A DNA stretch of 12,981 bases. It comes from Thermococcus sp. (GTDB taxonomy: Archaea; Methanobacteriota_B; Thermococci; Thermococcales; Thermococcaceae). The number at the start of each line of letters is the position of its first letter. Position 1 is the first letter of the stretch. The notes beneath the pieces are model-generated. The model saw only the letters and a program-made list of their open reading frames with translations. It ran no database searches and was not told where the DNA came from. The position numbers and the translations under genes were made by a program. The stretch spans positions 1 through 12,981 of the forward strand of contig JAGHBN010000150.1 in NCBI GenBank assembly GCA_021160985.1, written 5' to 3'. Of this stretch, positions 12,523 through 12,981 are shown in pieces.

Positions 12523-12702
12523 TCATGCAAGAAAAGAAGAAAGAAAAGACGTTTATTTTCTTGATACTGTTCACTAAATGGCTCTTTTTCAGGGTCTGAA
12601 TTTATGATATACAAAATTTGACCATTCATGTTCATTTAACTATCACTAAAAGTAAATAATTGGTTGTTTGCGTACTTTTTGCCCCACTTCTGCCCACGCA
12701 AA
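12523..12702. other. AT-rich spacer without a supported gene
   Basis: No frame of protein-like character and no tRNA is visible. AAGAAAA (12541-12547) and TTTTCTT (12556-12562) make a 7-bp hairpin with an 8-nt loop. The composition is clearly more AT-rich than 1-9250. Nothing proves an origin or attachment site here. Confidence 0.5.
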
Positions 12703-12767
12703 TCTTTTAAACATTCCTTCCGTATGGTTTATGGAACTAAGTTCCATATGTGGATTTAAGTTCCATA
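12703..12767 (+). promoter_or_regulatory. promoter plus 19-bp palindromic operator of the RHH gene
   Basis: The TATA-like TCTTTTAAACA (12703-12713) is preceded by BRE-like GCAAA and predicts a start near 12733. Across that point lies TATGGAACTAAGTTCCATA (12730-12748), a perfect palindrome with 9-bp arms. A third copy of the half-site, AGTTCCATA, follows at 12759-12767. A dimeric RHH protein covering this would stop its own transcription. Confidence 0.7.
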
Positions 12768-12782
12768 AAGGTGGTGGCCAAG

Positions 12783-12944
12783 ATGCCGAGAACTCGGAAG
12801 TATAAGGCCGTCAGGCGCGTGGAGTTAATCCTTCCGCCTGAGAAGGTCGAGGAGATGGAACAGGCCAAGGGACGAAAACCGTGGGGTGAGTTCGTTTGGG
12901 ACTTGTGGGAGTTCTGGAAGGCCCACCACATGAACAGTTCTTAG
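12783..12944 (+). CDS. ribbon-helix-helix (CopG/Arc-like) DNA-binding protein, 53 aa
   Basis: The frame is open back to GTG 12750, but that codon lies in the operator and has no ribosome site. ATG 12783 has AAGGTGGTGG (12768-12777) 5 nt upstream and is the better start. The basic N-terminus (MPRTRKYKAVR) leads into a beta strand RRVELILPP (about 11-19), helix 1 (EKVEEMEQAKG) and a helix 2 rich in Trp (WGEFVWDLWEFWKAHH). Strand, helix, helix in about 45 residues is the RHH pattern. Small RHH proteins act as dimers binding palindromes, often controlling plasmid copy number or their own gene (family knowledge). The palindrome at its promoter fits self-repression. Confidence 0.75.
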   Translation: MPRTRKYKAVRRVELILPPEKVEEMEQAKGRKPWGEFVWDLWEFWKAHHMNSS

Positions 12945-12955
12945 CGGTGTTGTCT

Positions 12956-12981
12956 ATGCCACGGAAGAGATACCAGCGACG
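12956..12981 (+). CDS. start of a further gene, cut by the right edge
   Basis: ATG 12956, 11 nt after the RHH stop, with CGGTG (12945-12949) 6 nt upstream. The visible start MPRKRYQR is basic. Too short to identify. Tight spacing suggests it is in an operon with the RHH gene. Confidence 0.45.

Noticed and set aside
12501..12720. Replication origin or att site in the AT-rich spacer
   Set aside because: There is an AT-only palindrome but no iterated repeats, no Rep or integrase gene and no tRNA fragment in view, so the claim cannot be supported.

Overview
The window looks like part of an extrachromosomal or integrated genetic element of a hyperthermophilic euryarchaeon, most probably a Thermococcales (Thermococcus/Pyrococcus) plasmid- or provirus-like element. 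The reasons are strong GAGGTG/GGTGG ribosome sites 4-9 nt before most starts, frequent GTG starts, archaeal BRE/TATA promoters (for example GAAAACTTTATAG), short leaders, many Asn-X-Ser/Thr sequons in predicted exported proteins, Lys/Glu-rich proteins, and RelBE, AbrB and ribbon-helix-helix (RHH) regulators. No rRNA, tRNA, CRISPR array, integrase or replication gene is visible. The gene mix recalls the pT26-2/TKV type of Thermococcales integrative elements, but that is recollection and inference, not a database match.

Region 1 (1-5767, + strand) is one tight operon of eight genes with gaps of 0-11 nt or 1-nt overlaps. It encodes a large membrane-anchored protein cut by the left edge, two tandem paralogous four-helix membrane proteins, a four-helix protein of 112 aa, a 77-aa two-helix protein, a glycoprotein-like anchored protein with two Ig/Fn3-like domains, a small anchored PepSY-like protein, and a signal-peptide/coiled-coil/C-terminal-anchor protein with 17 N-glycosylation sequons. 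Region 2 (5910-8431) follows a 142-nt gap holding an 11-bp inverted repeat. It encodes a HerA/VirB4-type P-loop ATPase and two soluble charged partners. Together these look like the parts of a membrane-spanning, surface-exposed, ATP-driven machine for DNA transfer, particle or vesicle formation; its exact function is not known from sequence.

Region 3 (8445-9248) has a promoter carrying two CTAC/GTAG inverted repeats, followed by a small basic protein and a possible RNase H-fold protein. Region 4 (9249-9439) is a gene-free gap between convergent genes. It holds a leftward promoter, tandem 10-bp palindromes and mutually exclusive stems, and is a candidate structured RNA. Region 5 (9440-10287, - strand) encodes a two-TM protein with a GOLD-like domain, behind a promoter with two abutting palindromes.

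Region 6 (10315-12503) is an accessory or defence-like module. A RelBE toxin-antitoxin pair and an AbrB double-domain regulator start from two nearly identical 44-bp promoter copies (42/44 identical) that flank a remnant 15-codon reading frame and a membrane-anchored SAP/PD-(D/E)XK nuclease on the opposite strand. Region 7 (12504-12981) is an AT-rich spacer, then a 53-aa RHH regulator behind a perfect 19-bp palindrome over its presumed transcription start, and the start of another small gene at the right edge.
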